Shown: positions 62,839 to 64,000 of the stretch, piece by piece
Layout of the letters: the number at the start of each line of letters is the position of its first letter
Position numbering within the stretch: the first letter of the stretch is position 1
Origin: Citrobacter sp. FP75
GTDB taxonomy: Bacteria; Pseudomonadota; Gammaproteobacteria; Enterobacterales; Enterobacteriaceae
Assembly (NCBI RefSeq): GCF_018342065.1
Contig: NZ_JAFDOE010000004.1
Location: 233,957 to 297,956 of the forward strand
DNA length: 64,000 bases
Reading direction: 5' to 3'
Position numbers and translations under genes: made by a program
The notes under the pieces: model-generated
The model's database searches: none
What the model saw: the letters and a program-made list of their open reading frames with translations, nothing else
What the model was told of the DNA's origin: nothing

Positions 62839-63579
62839 TCAGAAACGCCAGGTCAACCCGGTCAGGAACGTGAAGCTGTCGTCACGATCAACCATCGGGC
62901 TATTTTTGATGTCATCCGGCAACGCACTGTAGTTGGCGCTCGCCAGCAACGTCAGGTTAGTGGTTAACGGATATTTCGCGGTCAGCGCGACATACGGTGT
63001 CCAGCTATCACCAGGGGAAAAGCTTGATAATCCACTGCGACGGGATTCATTACCCGATACGCCGTAGTAATATTCGTTGAAATTTTCGTCATAGTAGAGA
63101 ACGCCAACCGCCGGGGTTAACGTCAATTTGCCCATCGGCATTTGACGGAACAGCGACATTTCCCCAACCCAGCCGTTGCTGTTATCCAGAACATCTGCAG
63201 CTGCGGATACTTTTAAGCTGCCCCATTGTTCATGATGATACCAGGCTGCGCCGACCATTGCGGTACTGTCACGCTTGTCGAGCTGCTTCATCGCATGATC
63301 GTCGTTATCAGCGGGGTCAAATTGAAGCGGCATCCAGGACGCAGTTACGCTAAATTCATTGCTTTTACTTTTTGACAAAATATACCCTAAGGTTGTTTGT
63401 CTAAAATAAAAAGATTCGCTTTCATAACTGATAAGCGGTGCGGCATGCACATTATCATTATATCCGCGATAAGGTGATTCGTTATATACAGCCCCAGCAC
63501 CAAGAGAAAATTCTGCGGCTGATGCACTCGCCATAAAAGAAAAAGCAATTAGCGCCACAATATTGCGTTTAATTAACAT
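62839..63579 (-). CDS. yiaT: MipA/OmpV-family outer-membrane protein YiaT
   Basis: 246-aa barrel protein with signal peptide (IAFSFMASASA before AEFSLGAGAVYNESPYRGY). Family traits: the YNESPYRGYND opening, alternating strands, and C-terminal FTFLTGLTWRF ending in Phe. E. coli YiaT has the same length. Function unknown. Divergent from yiaU. Confidence 0.9.
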   Translation of the reverse strand: MLIKRNIVALIAFSFMASASAAEFSLGAGAVYNESPYRGYNDNVHAAPLISYESESFYFRQTTLGYILSKSKSNEFSVTASWMPLQFDPADNDDHAMKQLDKRDSTAMVGAAWYHHEQWGSLKVSAAADVLDNSNGWVGEMSLFRQMPMGKLTLTPAVGVLYYDENFNEYYYGVSGNESRRSGLSSFSPGDSWTPYVALTAKYPLTTNLTLLASANYSALPDDIKNSPMVDRDDSFTFLTGLTWRF

Positions 63580-63700
63580 GCCAACTTTCCATTTTAAAAT
63601 AAGCTACAAAGCGCGTGCATAATAATGCTTACAATTTCATCGATGCAACATTCATATTTATATAGTAATATATAAAATCATATATATATTGGGCTTTGCG

Positions 63701-64000
63701 ATGAATAAATTACAACTCAAACACCGGGAATTGAAGATTATCTCGGTAATCGCTGCCAGTGAAAACATCAGCCACGCAGCGACCATCCTCGGCATTGCAC
63801 AAGCCAACGTCAGTAAGTATCTTGCTGATTTTGAATCAAAAGTAGGTTTAAAAGTTTTCGACAGAACCACCCGACAACTCACCCTTACTCCGTTTGGCAC
63901 GGCACTGCTTCCCTACATCAACGACATGCTGGACAGGAACAACCAACTTAATAATTTCATAGCTGATTATAAGCATGAAAAACGTGGTCGAGTCACGGTA
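63701..64000 (+). CDS. yiaU: LysR-family regulator YiaU, 3' end outside window
   Basis: First 100 codons of a LysR-type regulator, MNKLQLKHRELKIISVIAAS, with the winged helix-turn-helix SHAATILGIAQANVSKYLADFE. It matches the start of E. coli YiaU closely. In E. coli it activates yiaT and waaP-type envelope genes by some reports. The effector domain lies beyond the window. Confidence 0.9.
   Translation, partial: MNKLQLKHRELKIISVIAASENISHAATILGIAQANVSKYLADFESKVGLKVFDRTTRQLTLTPFGTALLPYINDMLDRNNQLNNFIADYKHEKRGRVTV

Overview
The window is a stretch of Enterobacteriaceae chromosome corresponding to the E. coli dctA-to-yiaU region (about min 79-80). Gene order and predicted protein sequences follow E. 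coli K-12 almost throughout. A methionine gamma-lyase gene that, from memory, is nearly the same as the characterised Citrobacter freundii enzyme, together with a cueP gene and a Klebsiella-like yiaX1-yiaX2 pair, points to the Citrobacter freundii group. All identities are from recall, not from a database search. I see no insertion sequence, prophage, integron or CRISPR array.

Left part (1-18.3 kb): partial dctA, the c-di-GMP phosphodiesterase gene pdeK, a type I toxin/antitoxin locus of the ldrD/rdlD kind, then a methionine catabolism module (megL, yhjV and a convergent sigma54 activator gene). The megL promoter has a complete sigma54 layout: a dyad that could bind an activator, an IHF box, and a -24/-12 element. 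The bcs cellulose cluster that sits between pdeK and ldrD in E. coli is absent here. Then come the dipeptide permease operon dppABCDF, tRNA-Pro(CGG) proK, eptB, yhjX with tandem YpdB-type boxes, and yhjY.

Middle (18.4-35.9 kb): tag-yiaC, bisC, yiaD, then a 2-ketogluconate cluster (LacI-type regulator, kguE, kguK, kguT, ghrB) with a perfect 14-bp operator. It continues with yiaF, yiaG, cspA with its long cold-shock leader, cueP behind a 19-bp-spacer CueR-type promoter, glyQS, ysaB, wecH and yiaBA.

Right part (36-64 kb) is mostly pentose and ascorbate-related sugar acid use: xylBA divergent from xylFGH-xylR, bax, malS, avtA, ysaA, then the IclR-type regulator yiaJ divergent from yiaKL-X1X2-lyxK-yiaQRS. 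Between yiaS and yiaT, which are neighbours in E. coli, lies an inserted three-gene unit: an AraC-type regulator, a GPH-family sugar symporter and a GH127 beta-L-arabinofuranosidase with all recognised catalytic and zinc residues. The window ends in partial yiaU.

The best candidates for a less described system are the sigma54-controlled megL-yhjV module with its TyrR-like, PAS-less ACT regulator, and the GH127 import-and-hydrolysis unit placed next to the L-ribulose-5-phosphate 4-epimerase gene.
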